Positions 36,799 through 47,063 of a stretch of 59,072 bases of DNA are shown here, in pieces (the stretch's first letter is position 1; every line of letters begins with the position of its first letter). The stretch covers positions 1-59,072 of the forward strand of contig JAOAHE010000006.1 in the NCBI GenBank assembly GCA_026415415.1. Direction: 5' to 3'. Below the pieces are notes generated by a model. It was not told where the DNA came from, searched no databases, and saw nothing but the letters and a program-made list of their open reading frames with translations. This stretch comes from Thermodesulfovibrionales bacterium (GTDB lineage Bacteria > Nitrospirota > Thermodesulfovibrionia > Thermodesulfovibrionales > Dissulfurispiraceae). A program made the translations under genes and the position numbers.

Positions 36799-38343
36799 TC
36801 ACTTCTGAGGTTTCCACCTAACAGGAAATATCATCTTTACAGTAGTTCCTTTGCCAAGTTCACTTTCTATCTTTAACTCACCAAGATGTTCATTAACAAT
36901 CTGCTTAACTAATGGCAATCCCATTCCAAATCTTAACTCCTTTGTGCTGAAGAAAGGATCAAATATCTTTTCAAGATTTTCTTTATGGATACCTCTTCCT
37001 GTATCCATTATAGACAAAATAATTTGTTCTGATTGTTGCTCTGTAGTTATAGTGATAATGCCTCCAGGAGGGGTTGCTTCTATAGAGTTTCTAATTACGT
37101 GATAAATCGCTGCTTTTAATAGGTTTCTTTGAAGATTGATCCTCATAGGTTGTGATGAAAGCCTTAGTTCTAATTGTATCTGCTTTTCTGTTAATTCTTG
37201 CTCTAAAATATAAATTATAGAGTTTATTAGTTCATTAAGGTCTGCATACTCAAAAACATTTTGTCGGCTCTTTAAAAGATTTTCAAACTCTCCAACTATA
37301 GTCTCAAGTTTTTTACATTCATCTATTATATCCATCAAATCTCTATTTAGTTTCTCCTCTTTTTTTACGATCCTTTTACAAAGTGCTCCTATAAGGACAG
37401 CTGGATTTCTTACTTTATCTGCAACTGTAAGACCCATAAGAGCCATGGTCCTTTCAGCTACAAGAGTCTCTAACTCTCTGTTCAATTGAATAAGATCTAA
37501 ATTAACTCTTTGTAATTTATTTTCTTCATCTTGAATTCTTAAGTATGACTTATACACCATTAAAAAAAACAAACTGACAAAACCTATCCAGAAAAAGAAA
37601 ATTGTATTAATACTGCCTATAAAAGGCTTAAAAATCTCCCAGTACTCACCTTCTCCACTTGAAATAAGAAAATGTTGTAAAAAATATGCAAACATTCTTG
37701 AAATAGAGTAAGCAAAAAAGGATGACGAGAACCATATCATATAATTCCACATAACATTATCTTTATCCTTCTTATATAGAGAGATGCTTTGATGTAAACA
37801 AAGAGAAGATAATATTACAAAAACAATACTACCAACAATTTGAGTAAGAAAAATAGGAAAATAAGGTACAATGAAAAGAAAAGGCAAAAGTGTTTCCTGT
37901 TTTTTCTCCAATTTATCAGCTATTTGATTCTTTAAGAAAAGATAATAAAAAAGCATTCCAGCATCAAGCACTAAAAAATCAAACCTTGTTATTAAAAATA
38001 AATAATCTATTGGATTATCAATTAGTATTACCCTTTTAAAATACTCAAAACCTTCTTTTGAACCTAATAATGTAAAATCTTTAAATCGTCCTAAAAACAC
38101 CATCACATCCCATAAAGCAAATAGTATTATAGCTATCAAAAAATTAACCCATTGTTTTTCCTTAAGGAGATTAAACCGATAGATATAAATTGCTATAATC
38201 ATCATAGCAATAAAGAAGAAAACTCTACCTGTTGTGTGTATATAAATAGCTGGATAATCATGAGGGAGAAAGAAAGCCAAAACGTCAGCAGGTGATAAAA
38301 TTAAAAAAATAGCTAAAATAAAATAGATAAAAAAATTATGCAT
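36799..38343 (-). CDS. Membrane histidine-kinase-like protein without the phospho-acceptor His
   Basis: 514 residues: an N-terminal domain of about seven membrane helices (near 5-20, 38-57, 68-85, 110-138, 155-185, 200-225, 245-265), a coiled segment (270-300), a HisKA-like helix, and an apparently complete HATPase domain (N419 in VIRNSIEAT, DTGRGI near 447-452, FDPFFSTKE, GMGLPLVK near 473-480). In the dimerisation helix the usual AHEIRNP motif reads ADKVRNP (308-314), so Asp309 stands where His is expected. The ATP site looks intact, but autophosphorylation on that helix does not. It may act by a partner kinase or as a pseudokinase. It overlaps the VTT gene by 8 bases. Confidence 0.85.
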   Translation of the reverse strand: MHNFFIYFILAIFLILSPADVLAFFLPHDYPAIYIHTTGRVFFFIAMMIIAIYIYRFNLLKEKQWVNFLIAIILFALWDVMVFLGRFKDFTLLGSKEGFEYFKRVILIDNPIDYLFLITRFDFLVLDAGMLFYYLFLKNQIADKLEKKQETLLPFLFIVPYFPIFLTQIVGSIVFVILSSLCLHQSISLYKKDKDNVMWNYMIWFSSSFFAYSISRMFAYFLQHFLISSGEGEYWEIFKPFIGSINTIFFFWIGFVSLFFLMVYKSYLRIQDEENKLQRVNLDLIQLNRELETLVAERTMALMGLTVADKVRNPAVLIGALCKRIVKKEEKLNRDLMDIIDECKKLETIVGEFENLLKSRQNVFEYADLNELINSIIYILEQELTEKQIQLELRLSSQPMRINLQRNLLKAAIYHVIRNSIEATPPGGIITITTEQQSEQIILSIMDTGRGIHKENLEKIFDPFFSTKELRFGMGLPLVKQIVNEHLGELKIESELGKGTTVKMIFPVRWKPQK

Positions 38344-39028
38344 TTAGTTTTCTTCTTTTTTCTCTTTTTTTCCTATATTTACTTATATGCCAAAGTCTAA
38401 AAACCCTCTCAATCTTATCTTTATAAGCATAAGCAATTAAAATAAATAAAAGGGCAATCCCTGTCAAGATAAAAAACTTATAATATTCTTGATTTCTTAA
38501 ATAATCACCTCCTAAAGTCAACATGACCGTTCCCAATAATCTGCCTGTTCCACCTATTATTAAAAACTCAGAGGTTGACAGATGCCCTAATCCTAAAATA
38601 TAACACAAATAGTCCTTTGGAAAGCCTGGAATCAAAAACATTAAAAAAACAATAAATGCTCCCTTGTGATGAAGCAGATAATCAAACCTCGCAAGAGTGG
38701 CTGGACTTACTACCTTCTCTACAAAAGGCCTACCTAACTTTCTTGATAAAGTAAAAGCTATAAAAGATCCTATTGTCAAGCCAATAGTTGACAATACAAC
38801 TCCTAAGAGTTTTCCGAAAACATAGCCACCAAGTAATCCAGTGACCTCTCCTGGTACAGGGGCAGCCACTACTTGAGAAGCCTGTAAAAGGATAAAGCCT
38901 AAGAAAGCAAGAGGCCCTAAATCATCCAAAAACTTAAGAAGCCTATCCTTATCTAAAAAAAAGTGAAAAATGCCAAGTTTATAAAATATAAAAGTAACAC
39001 CAAAAATTAAAAAGATAAGAATAAGCAA
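38336..39028 (-). CDS. TVP38/TMEM64 (VTT, DedA-like) membrane protein
   Basis: 230 residues with several membrane segments. The re-entrant region QVVAAPVPGEVTGLLGGYVFG and the later FVEKVVSPATLARFDYLL and FLMFLIPGFPKDYLCYILGL match the VTT/SNARE-associated family, linked in general to membrane lipid or undecaprenyl-phosphate translocation. A basic tail ends the protein (KYRKKREKRRKL). It sits between a slipin gene and the kinase-like gene, all on the minus strand, suggesting a joint membrane-related task. Confidence 0.85.
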   Translation of the reverse strand: MLILIFLIFGVTFIFYKLGIFHFFLDKDRLLKFLDDLGPLAFLGFILLQASQVVAAPVPGEVTGLLGGYVFGKLLGVVLSTIGLTIGSFIAFTLSRKLGRPFVEKVVSPATLARFDYLLHHKGAFIVFLMFLIPGFPKDYLCYILGLGHLSTSEFLIIGGTGRLLGTVMLTLGGDYLRNQEYYKFFILTGIALLFILIAYAYKDKIERVFRLWHISKYRKKREKRRKLNA

Positions 39029-39077
39029 CCTAATCCATGCTTTATCTTGTAAGACTTTAATAATAGTTTAAACCTTT

Positions 39078-39839
39078 CTATTTTAAATTTTCTTTGAGAA
39101 AAACTTTTAATAAATCTATTGGTACAGGAAAAACGATAGTTGAGTTTTTTTCAGTTGCTATCTCAGTTAAAGTCTGAAGAAACCTTAATTGGAGTGTAGC
39201 TGGCTCAGATTGAATTATTCTTGCTGCATCAGCAAGTTTTTGAGCTGCCTGCAGTTCGCCTTCAGCATGAATAATTTTAGCTCTCCTTTCTCTTTCAGCC
39301 TCAGCTTGCTTGGCAATAGCTCTAAGCATCTCACTTGGGAGATCTACATTTTTTACCTCAACTGCTGTAACTTTTATACCCCATGGTTCGGTTTGTTGAT
39401 CAATAACTTTTTGAAGTTCTGAATTTAGTTGCTCTCTGTTAGCCAATAGCTCATCAAGTTGGCTTTGTCCAATAATACTCCTTAAAGTAGTTTGCGCAAT
39501 TTGGGAAGTGGCAAAATAATAATCTTCTACCTCTGTTATAGCTTTAATAGGGTCTATTGGTCGGAAGTAGACAACAGCATTGACTTTAACTGTTATATTA
39601 TCCCTTGTAATTATATCTTGAGGGGGAACATCCATAGTAATAGTACGTAGGCTAACTTTGACCATCTTGTCTATAATAGGCCATATGATTACTAACCCAG
39701 GACCTTTAAGAGGAATCACTCTGCCAAGTCTAAATACCACACCTCTTTCATACTCTTTTAAAATTTTTATAGCGCTTGAAAGGAAATATATAATCAAAAT
39801 AATGAGAAAAACAAAAGATAAGAAAGACGTTTGAAACAT
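39078..39839 (-). CDS. Slipin (stomatin/SPFH family protein)
   Basis: 253 residues from the ATG at 39837-39839, which has a strong AGAGGGGG site upstream; an open frame reaches 24 codons further but lacks a ribosome site and family similarity. One N-terminal membrane segment (about 7-25) is followed by an SPFH domain with [24 protein letters not shown] and the [17 protein letters not shown] pattern, then a helical region ([20 protein letters not shown]). Slipins form membrane microdomain scaffolds. An adjacent NfeD partner, common for slipins, is absent; the VTT protein gene follows instead. Confidence 0.93.
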   Translation of the reverse strand: MFQTSFLSFVFLIILIIYFLSSAIKILKEYERGVVFRLGRVIPLKGPGLVIIWPIIDKMVKVSLRTITMDVPPQDIITRDNITVKVNAVVYFRPIDPIKAITEVEDYYFATSQIAQTTLRSIIGQSQLDELLANREQLNSELQKVIDQQTEPWGIKVTAVEVKNVDLPSEMLRAIAKQAEAERERRAKIIHAEGELQAAQKLADAARIIQSEPATLQLRFLQTLTEIATEKNSTIVFPVPIDLLKVFLKENLK

Positions 39840-40084
39840 AATACCCCCTCTCTTACTGAAATAATTTAAAGATAATTTTATTATAATATAAATAAAAGAT
39901 TTTAATATCAATCAAACAAAAGCTTGCTAATCTAAATCCTTCTCTATCTTTATTACGGTGCTACTACTTTTTAAAGACGAACACTAAAAGGTCCTTTCAT
40001 TGTAAAAACCTCTAAAATTAAAGAAGCCTTTACCCTTCTCCTCTGTAAGTGGCATTTTAATAAATTAATTATATATTGGATATT

Positions 40085-40279
40085 TTATCTACTAATCATT
40101 TTAATGAAGTTACTTATTGACCTATCATAGGTTTTTTCAAATTCTTTATTAAAAAAGCACGCAGGTAATTGATTATTTCTTCTATGATAATGTAAACACT
40201 CACAACACTTAAACTTCTTAGCACACGGTTCGTAAGTGCAATTACAGTAAGATTTGTTTTTTTCCATGATACATTCCAT
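40085..40279 (-). CDS. DUF6485 small Cys-rich protein
   Basis: 64 residues with seven or eight Cys: [17 protein letters not shown] near 13-29, then LPACFF and a conserved YDRSISNFI tail. The pattern CNC-x4-C-x5-CCEC and LPACFF identify the DUF6485 family, small proteins known to me from anaerobes; the function is unknown and metal or Fe-S binding is likely. A good GGAGG site lies 7 bases before the first ATG. It diverges from the NrpR-like gene. Confidence 0.82.
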   Translation of the reverse strand: MECIMEKNKSYCNCTYEPCAKKFKCCECLHYHRRNNQLPACFFNKEFEKTYDRSISNFIKMISR

Positions 40280-40570
40280 ATTTCTACCTCCTTTTATTTA
40301 ATAAATATTATAAAGCTTCGTAAATTAAAAATTAAAATAATCTTTAAAAAATAATACCTCTTACGAATCTCTACAATATAAAAACTTTTTAACTTTCCTA
40401 AAAATTTTTTAAATCAATTTTTTTTATTAGAATAAATTTTGATATTAATTAATGATAAATTATTTAATTTTTGCTATAAATTTATTTATAATTACTTAAA
40501 TTTAGGATTACTTAATTTTTTTAGACAAGATAAACTTACACTAAAAATCAACGATGAGGATTTTAGTATT

Positions 40571-41903
<1,333 letters not shown>

Positions 41904-41926
41904 ACTATTTCTTCAATCTTGCAACT

Positions 41927-42289
41927 TCATTTATTCAATCCAGCTATTCTGGAAAATATCAATGTAATTAAACTTATTAAAATTGAACCCCAAAGGGCTG
42001 GGAAAAAACCATCAATCTGCAAACCTAAGCTAAATGGATCTGATAGCTTAGCTGTTACTATTAACATGAAGGCATTTATAACAATTAAAAAAAGACCAAA
42101 ACTTAAAATTATTAAAGGTAAAGAAAAAAAAGTTATTATTGGTTTTACCAATGTATTTACTAAACCAAAAATTATCCCTATTATTATTAGTTTCCACCAC
42201 TCACCAGTAAAATTTATACCATCAATTAATTTAATAGCGATCCCAATTGATAATGAATTTATCATAATTCTCAAGACCAACCTTGCCAA
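41927..42289 (-). CDS. Phage-holin-superfamily-IV-like (DUF360, YvlD-type) membrane protein
   Basis: 120 residues with four membrane segments (about 7-24, 31-50, 58-78, 92-113) and GLVNTLVKPIITFFSLPLIILSFGLFLIVINAFMLIV wording of the four-helix holin-like family, also called YvlD. These chromosomal proteins are widespread and the holin label is historic. No phage genes surround it. It converges with glnB over 23 bases. Confidence 0.78.
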   Translation of the reverse strand: MARLVLRIMINSLSIGIAIKLIDGINFTGEWWKLIIIGIIFGLVNTLVKPIITFFSLPLIILSFGLFLIVINAFMLIVTAKLSDPFSLGLQIDGFFPALWGSILISLITLIFSRIAGLNK

Positions 42290-42403
42290 TGCCTCACCTC
42301 TTATTTTTTTAAGATTTCTTCTATAATAGCATGTTTTTCTTAAGAAATTTTAATTAAATAAGTATATAAATATTAACTTAAAAAGTTTTTATAATATTAT
42401 TAA

Positions 42404-42820
42404 ATGGAAAAAAAAGATACTATTAAAATTCCTAAAAAAATTTATGATGATATGTTAAACTATTGTTATATGTGTTTACCTCAAGAGGCTTGTGGCATTT
42501 TAGGTGGTCAGGGTATGGAAATAAAAGATATTTTTAAGGTTACTAATATAGAAAAATCTCCAACCAGTTATTTGATGGATCCCGCAGAACAGTTCAAAAT
42601 TATGAAAATTCTCAGAGAAAAAAAACTGACTCTGGTAGCCCTTTTTCATTCTCATCCCTCATCTCCAGCTTACCCATCCTGTAAAGATATAGAGATGGCA
42701 TTTTATGAAGACTCCGTTTATATTATAATTAGTATGCAAAGTGATCCACCTGATGTGAGGGGTTTTTTTATAAAGAAACAACAAGAAATTAAAGAAATAA
42801 ACATTTTTATAACAGATTGA
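42404..42820 (+). CDS. JAMM/MPN-family metalloprotease (Mov34-like)
   Basis: 138 residues with a full JAMM zinc motif: E28 in QEACGIL, then H82-x-H84-P with S92 and D95 (HSHP-x6-S-xx-D). Bacterial JAMM proteins of this size cleave sulfur-carrier or ubiquitin-like protein tails, for example in cysteine or cofactor synthesis, but no ThiS/MoaD/CysO-like gene is next to it. The following Cpn10-like gene begins inside its stop codon region. A role in small carrier processing is likely; the target is unknown. Confidence 0.9.
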   Translation: MEKKDTIKIPKKIYDDMLNYCYMCLPQEACGILGGQGMEIKDIFKVTNIEKSPTSYLMDPAEQFKIMKILREKKLTLVALFHSHPSSPAYPSCKDIEMAFYEDSVYIIISMQSDPPDVRGFFIKKQQEIKEINIFITD

Positions 42821-43203
42821 TAAAAAAAGACTTTGTGAAAACCAAAAAAAATCTTATAATGGTTGGTGATAAAGTTCTCATTGATTTAGATCAAAAACAA
42901 GAGAGAACTTCAACAGGCCTATACCTGCCTCCAACTGTCAAAGAAAAAGAAAAGGTCCAAAGTGGCTATGTAGTTAAAACAGGACCAGGTTATTTTATAC
43001 ATGATGCCTCATACTCAGAAGAGACTTGGGCATCTGAGAAAAAAAAAGAGGTCAAATACATTCCACTTCAAATATCTGAAGGAGACTATGCTATATTTTT
43101 AATGGATGCTGCAGTAGAGATAGAGTTTGATGGCAAAAGATATCTCGTAGTTCCCTATTCAGCTATACTTGCCTTCGTTCGCACAGAAATCGTAGAAGAC
43201 TAA
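42817..43203 (+). CDS. Cpn10/GroES-like protein
   Basis: About 128 residues if started at the TTG at 42817 that overlaps the JAMM stop; a GTG at 42835 or an ATG at 42859 are alternatives, the last lying right before the conserved VGDKVLID strand. The chaperonin-10 fold shows in VGDKVLIDLDQKQERTSTGLYLP, KVQSGYVVKTGPGY and a C-terminal region with EIEFDGKRYLVVP. It is longer than GroES (about 97), with an insertion of about 30 residues around 66-90 that replaces the mobile-loop half. No groEL lies in the window, so it may not be a standard co-chaperonin. Confidence 0.75.
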   Translation: MIKKDFVKTKKNLIMVGDKVLIDLDQKQERTSTGLYLPPTVKEKEKVQSGYVVKTGPGYFIHDASYSEETWASEKKKEVKYIPLQISEGDYAIFLMDAAVEIEFDGKRYLVVPYSAILAFVRTEIVED

Positions 43204-43242
43204 TCTGAAAATTAAATCTAAATATACAAAACATTTTTCATA

Positions 43243-44628
43243 ATGAGTGCAATAGTAGCTATAGTCGGCATGCCCAATGTAGGTAAATCAACCTTATTTA
43301 ATAGAATTATAAGAATATATCAACAAAACAAAGATTTTATATCAGCTCTGACAGATAAAACACCCGGAATAACGAGAGACAAAATTTATGCGCAAGTTCA
43401 ATATAAAGGTATACCCTTTACTATTATAGATACAGGTGGATTATTCTTTGAAGACCCATCAACTACAGAGATTGATATAGAAGTTATGAAACAAGCCATG
43501 TCAGCAATGGAAGAAGCAGATTTAATTCTCCATGTGGTTGATAGTAAAGTAGGGCTTAATCCTTATGAATTAGAGATTTCCCAGAAAATAAGACAAAAAG
43601 GAAAAAAATTTTTTGTAGTAGTTAATAAAATTGACTCATCAAAGTCAAGCTCTTTGGGTGAGTTTTACCTCTTAGGAGGTCAGATTATTTTTCTTTCAGC
43701 TCTAACAGGAGAAGGAGTTGAAGAGTTGATGGATAAAATTACTGAAAACTTACCAATAAAAGAACTCAAAAAAGACTTATCATACGATCAACTAATTGAA
43801 TTACCAAAAGTTGCTGTTATTGGGAGACCAAATGTAGGCAAATCAACTTTTATAAACTCCCTTTTAGGCAAAAAGAGGCTAATTGTAAGTTCTCTCCCAG
43901 GCACTACCAGGGATTCAATAGATACTATTTGTTCTTATTATGGAAAAACGTATCTTTTCATAGATACCGCTGGGATAAGAAAAAATTTAGGTAAGCCTTT
44001 TTCAAAACAACGATTTATATATAAAAGTAGTTACTGTTCAAAGACATTGATTGAAAGAATGTGTGTTTTACAAACTATTAAAAGCATTCAAAGAGCTGAT
44101 ATAGTAATACTAATGCTTGATGCCAAAGAAGGAATAACAAATCAAGACCAAAAAATCGCCAGTATAATTTTAGAATATGGTAAAGGAGTAATCCTGTTAT
44201 TTAATAAATGGGATTTAATAGAAGAACCAGATAAATTTTACAAAACACTCTATCAAACTATTCTTGATAAATTCTGGTTTCTTAGCTATGCACCTATATT
44301 GACAGTTTCAGCCTTAAATAAAAATAGAATTACCAAAATTTTTCCTTTAATCGATGAGATTAACTCAAATAGAAAAAGGATACTCTCTGAAGAAGAATTA
44401 GAAAACTTACTATTATCTCTCTCAAGTAAATTAAGTCTTATTTACAAAACAAAAGAACTAAAAATAAAAAAAATAAAGCAAACCAACATTACACCCCCAT
44501 CTTTTGATATCTACATAAATAACATCTCCCTCATTAAAAAAAATATTATCCATTTTATAGAAAAGATTTTCAGAGAAAAGATAAATTTCAGAGGTACACC
44601 AATTAGAATATTTTTTAAATGCCTGTAA
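43243..44628 (+). CDS. der: Der (EngA) ribosome-assembly GTPase
   Basis: 461 residues: two G domains in tandem, GMPNVGKS (9-16) with DTGG and NKID in the first, GRPNVGKS (about 193-200) with DTAG and NKWD in the second, then a KH-like C-terminal domain. It is needed for 50S ribosome maturation. Domain 2 has about 20 extra residues before the RVLRT-like helix ([10 protein letters not shown] segment), slightly unusual. It begins 39 bases after the Cpn10-like gene and lacks a strong ribosome site. The length is within family range. Confidence 0.95.
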   Translation: MSAIVAIVGMPNVGKSTLFNRIIRIYQQNKDFISALTDKTPGITRDKIYAQVQYKGIPFTIIDTGGLFFEDPSTTEIDIEVMKQAMSAMEEADLILHVVDSKVGLNPYELEISQKIRQKGKKFFVVVNKIDSSKSSSLGEFYLLGGQIIFLSALTGEGVEELMDKITENLPIKELKKDLSYDQLIELPKVAVIGRPNVGKSTFINSLLGKKRLIVSSLPGTTRDSIDTICSYYGKTYLFIDTAGIRKNLGKPFSKQRFIYKSSYCSKTLIERMCVLQTIKSIQRADIVILMLDAKEGITNQDQKIASIILEYGKGVILLFNKWDLIEEPDKFYKTLYQTILDKFWFLSYAPILTVSALNKNRITKIFPLIDEINSNRKRILSEEELENLLLSLSSKLSLIYKTKELKIKKIKQTNITPPSFDIYINNISLIKKNIIHFIEKIFREKINFRGTPIRIFFKCL

Positions 44629-44702
44629 AAATTTATGGTAAAATATAAAGAATAAATCTAATCAAACTCAAACTAAAAAAGAGCCTTAAAGGCAATTTTT
44701 AG

Positions 44703-44720
44703 AGAAAATGTTTATTTTCT
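44703..44720. promoter_or_regulatory. Short inverted repeat before the epimerase gene
   Basis: AGAAAAT (44703-44709), loop GTTT, ATTTTCT (44714-44720), 23 bases before the epimerase ATG at 44744. A small GCCT/AGGC hairpin followed by TTTTT at 44683-44700 could end the der transcript. Both are weak signals in an AT-rich gap. Confidence 0.3.
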
Positions 44721-44743
44721 AAGAAAAAAGGTTGTATTTTTAA

Positions 44744-45721
44744 ATGAAAACTATTCTTGTTACGGGATGCTCAGGTTTTATAGGGCATAAAGTTTCAGAA
44801 TTGCTACTTGAGCAGGACTATTCTGTTGTCGGCATAGATAATTTAAATGATTACTATGATGTCCGTCTTAAAAGTTGGCGGCTAAATCAACTATTTAATA
44901 ACGCAAAGGCTAAGAATTTCACTTTCTATAAAATTAGCATAACAGATCTTAATAGTATACGCCACATATTATCAAGACATTATATAGACGCCATAATAAA
45001 CTTAGCTGCCTGCGTTGGTGTGAGAGCTTCCCTATCAGACCCATGGACTTACTTAGATACAAATATAAAAGGAACTCTTAACCTGTTAGAGGCGACAAAA
45101 GACTATAAAATAGAAAAATTTGTTCTTGCATCAACATCAAGCATTTATGGCAATAATCAAAAGCTACCTTTTAATGTATCTGACAAAACTGATAGTTGTC
45201 TTACACCTTATTCAGCTACAAAAAAATCAGCTGAGCTTCTCTCTTATAGTTACCACTATTTATACGGAATTAATATAACTATTCCAAGATATTTTACTGT
45301 TTATGGTCCAGCAAGTAGACCTGATATGGCTATTTTCAACTTCATCAAAAACATTGATTGTGGAAAAATTATTTATGTATATGGAGATGGCACTCAGAAA
45401 AGAGATTTTACTTTTATTTCAGACGCTGCATTAGGGACGATCAAAGCACTTAAAAAAACAGGCTTTGAGATAATAAACATAGGTAATGACCATCCGGTTG
45501 AACTTAATTATGTTATAAAATTAATAGAAGACGCTCTCGGCAAAAAAGCTATTATTCAATATATATCACCTCATAAGGCAGACATGAAAGATACGTGGGC
45601 AGATATTAACTATACAAAAAAAGCAATACACTGGAAACCTTCTACTTCAATAGAAGAAGGTATAGCTAAAACAGTCAAATGGCATATAGAAAATAGAGAA
45701 TTAGTAAATAGCCTAAATTAA
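44744..45721 (+). CDS. NAD-dependent nucleotide-sugar epimerase/dehydratase
   Basis: 325 residues, extended SDR fold: GCSGFIG at 8-14 binds NAD, the catalytic YSATKKSAE motif is present with Ser/Thr (STSSIYG) upstream, and GDGTQKRDFTFISDAALG marks the sugar-nucleotide epimerase group. RPDMAIFNFI resembles UDP-glucuronate 4-epimerases. It would supply activated uronic acids for surface polysaccharide. No glycosyltransferase is adjacent. The exact substrate is not readable. Confidence 0.85.
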   Translation: MKTILVTGCSGFIGHKVSELLLEQDYSVVGIDNLNDYYDVRLKSWRLNQLFNNAKAKNFTFYKISITDLNSIRHILSRHYIDAIINLAACVGVRASLSDPWTYLDTNIKGTLNLLEATKDYKIEKFVLASTSSIYGNNQKLPFNVSDKTDSCLTPYSATKKSAELLSYSYHYLYGINITIPRYFTVYGPASRPDMAIFNFIKNIDCGKIIYVYGDGTQKRDFTFISDAALGTIKALKKTGFEIINIGNDHPVELNYVIKLIEDALGKKAIIQYISPHKADMKDTWADINYTKKAIHWKPSTSIEEGIAKTVKWHIENRELVNSLN

Positions 45722-45757
45722 AAAAAGTTTTTATCTCAAATGGGTAGAGGAGGAAAT

Positions 45758-46177
45758 ATGCAAAAAATACTTGTAGCACATGATGGTTCAAAGGCATCAG
45801 ATAAGGCATTAAAAAAAGCAGTTGAACTCTTTATCAATTCCAATGCTTCTTTAACTGTTCTTTCAGTAGTCCCAGAGCTTTACCTTACCGAACTGCCTGA
45901 AGAAGATAGAAATCGCATCGCAAGAACATTAGAAGAAGAAACTCGTCAAGCAATGGAAAAAATAAGGAAGTCCCTTTCTGGTAAATCAATTGATGTAAAA
46001 ACTGTTATAAGACAAGGCGATCCAGCTGAAAAGATCTTAGAGACAGCACAAAAAATGAAGGTAGACTTAATAGTAACTGGATCCCATGGCAGGCACGGAG
46101 CGAAGAAGTTTTTACTTGGAAGTGTCTCTTCAAAAGTTATAGATTACTCAAAATGCCCTGTTTTAGTAGTTAAATAG
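45758..46177 (+). CDS. Universal stress protein (UspA family)
   Basis: 139 residues from ATG 45758, chosen because a strong AGAGGAGG site lies 4 bases before it; the frame extends 18 bases upstream. ATP-binding motif G-x2-G-x9-G-S is seen in TGSHGRHGAKKFLLGSVS. UspA-type proteins aid survival under stress through poorly known steps. It is followed by a strong intrinsic terminator and preceded by the epimerase gene. Confidence 0.93.
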   Translation: MQKILVAHDGSKASDKALKKAVELFINSNASLTVLSVVPELYLTELPEEDRNRIARTLEEETRQAMEKIRKSLSGKSIDVKTVIRQGDPAEKILETAQKMKVDLIVTGSHGRHGAKKFLLGSVSSKVIDYSKCPVLVVK

Positions 46178-46198
46178 TTAAATATAAATTTCACTATA

Positions 46199-46256
46199 GC
46201 CCTTCATTTCAACATGAAATATTAGAAATATTAATAAGATGAAGGGCATTTTTTTC
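46199..46256 (+). terminator. Strong intrinsic terminator after the Usp gene
   Basis: GCCCTTCAT (46199-46207) pairs with ATGAAGGGC (46239-46247), an inner hairpin TTTCA/TGAAA lies in the loop, and a run of eight T follows at 46249-46256. It lies 22 bases after the Usp stop. Confidence 0.85.
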
Positions 46257-46610
46257 TATGTTGCTACACATTTGCTCCCCTTTTCGCCAAAATATAAAAA
46301 ATCGTAAGATCGTATTAAGAAAAGATTTCTAAAACCTTACTTGGAAAAATAAAAACTTTATATAGTGCAAAAAATAAATATTTTCCTATAAAAAAACACT
46401 CATTTAATTTTTAAGTTCAAAGCAAGGATTAAGGACAAACATAAGATAGGCAAGATATAGTTAATTAAAATTTAAACTTAGCCTTTTAAGATAATTTTGA
46501 TCTATATTTTTACAGTTTTTATATCTTCAAACTCATCTATTTTGCTTTAGTTATTTAGCTATATAAGCCGTGGTTAACTTAGACAGAAAAATTTAATATC
46601 TAAGGTTTTT
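46257..46610. other. Intergenic stretch, nothing recognised
   Basis: AT-rich gap between the Usp terminator and the PPC-domain gene end. I see no open frame with protein-like content, no tRNA fold and no repeat. Confidence 0.5.
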
Positions 46611-47033
46611 TCACCTACTCCAAAGAAACAAACCAGTATCTTCATCATAAATCCTTATCAACTCATCTCCTTCAAAATGGAATACTTGATACTCAAAAGC
46701 ATAAACTATCGTAGGTGAGAAAAGATGCCCTCCTATAATAGAAAAGTCTTCTCTTGAAAGGACAACATGAATATGAGTAAAAATATTACCATCTTTCAGA
46801 GAAACATTGCCCAAAAGAGATACTATCTCCATATTTTCATCAAGTTTGATCTCTCGATATTTCTTGCTATGTACATCGAAGTAACCTAAACAAGCAGATG
46901 ATACAGCACCAATTCCCTCTATCTTTGCTAAGTAAATATTTTTATCTTTAAGTAAATTCACCAAAGAACTTATTAGTTCATCATCTTTATTCAAACGTCC
47001 CTGATAAATATTAACTAATTTATAATCTTTCAC
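46611..47033 (-). CDS. PPC/DUF296-domain protein
   Basis: 140 residues from a GTG at 47033 behind a strong GGAGG (47038-47042); an open frame continues 10 codons upstream to an ATG at 47063 without a ribosome site. It has the PPC (DUF296) fold with AKIEGIGAVSSACLGYFD, NIFTHIHVVLSREDFSIIGGHLF and a C-terminal hydrophobic strand. PPC proteins can bind DNA or metal; the GIGAV and H-x-H pattern suggests a metal site. It lies downstream of the lut operon, separated by a 94-base inverted repeat element. Its task is unknown. Confidence 0.88.
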   Translation of the reverse strand: MKDYKLVNIYQGRLNKDDELISSLVNLLKDKNIYLAKIEGIGAVSSACLGYFDVHSKKYREIKLDENMEIVSLLGNVSLKDGNIFTHIHVVLSREDFSIIGGHLFSPTIVYAFEYQVFHFEGDELIRIYDEDTGLFLWSR

Positions 47034-47063
47034 ACTACCTCCATCCTGTCTCATGGTATGCAT

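Noticed and set aside
39840-39911. Upstream extension of the slipin frame
   Set aside because: No ribosome site and no similarity; a strong AGAGGGGG site precedes the ATG at 39839.
40439-40570. TTG start for the NrpR-like protein
   Set aside because: The extra 44 residues are unlike the family and lack a ribosome site; the winged helix begins just after ATG 40571.
41927-42289. Holin-like gene as sign of a prophage
   Set aside because: This four-helix family is common on chromosomes, and no other phage genes are nearby.
41919-42326. 135-codon plus-strand open frame
   Set aside because: Antisense to the four-helix membrane protein gene; Lys/Ile-rich translation without recognisable domain.
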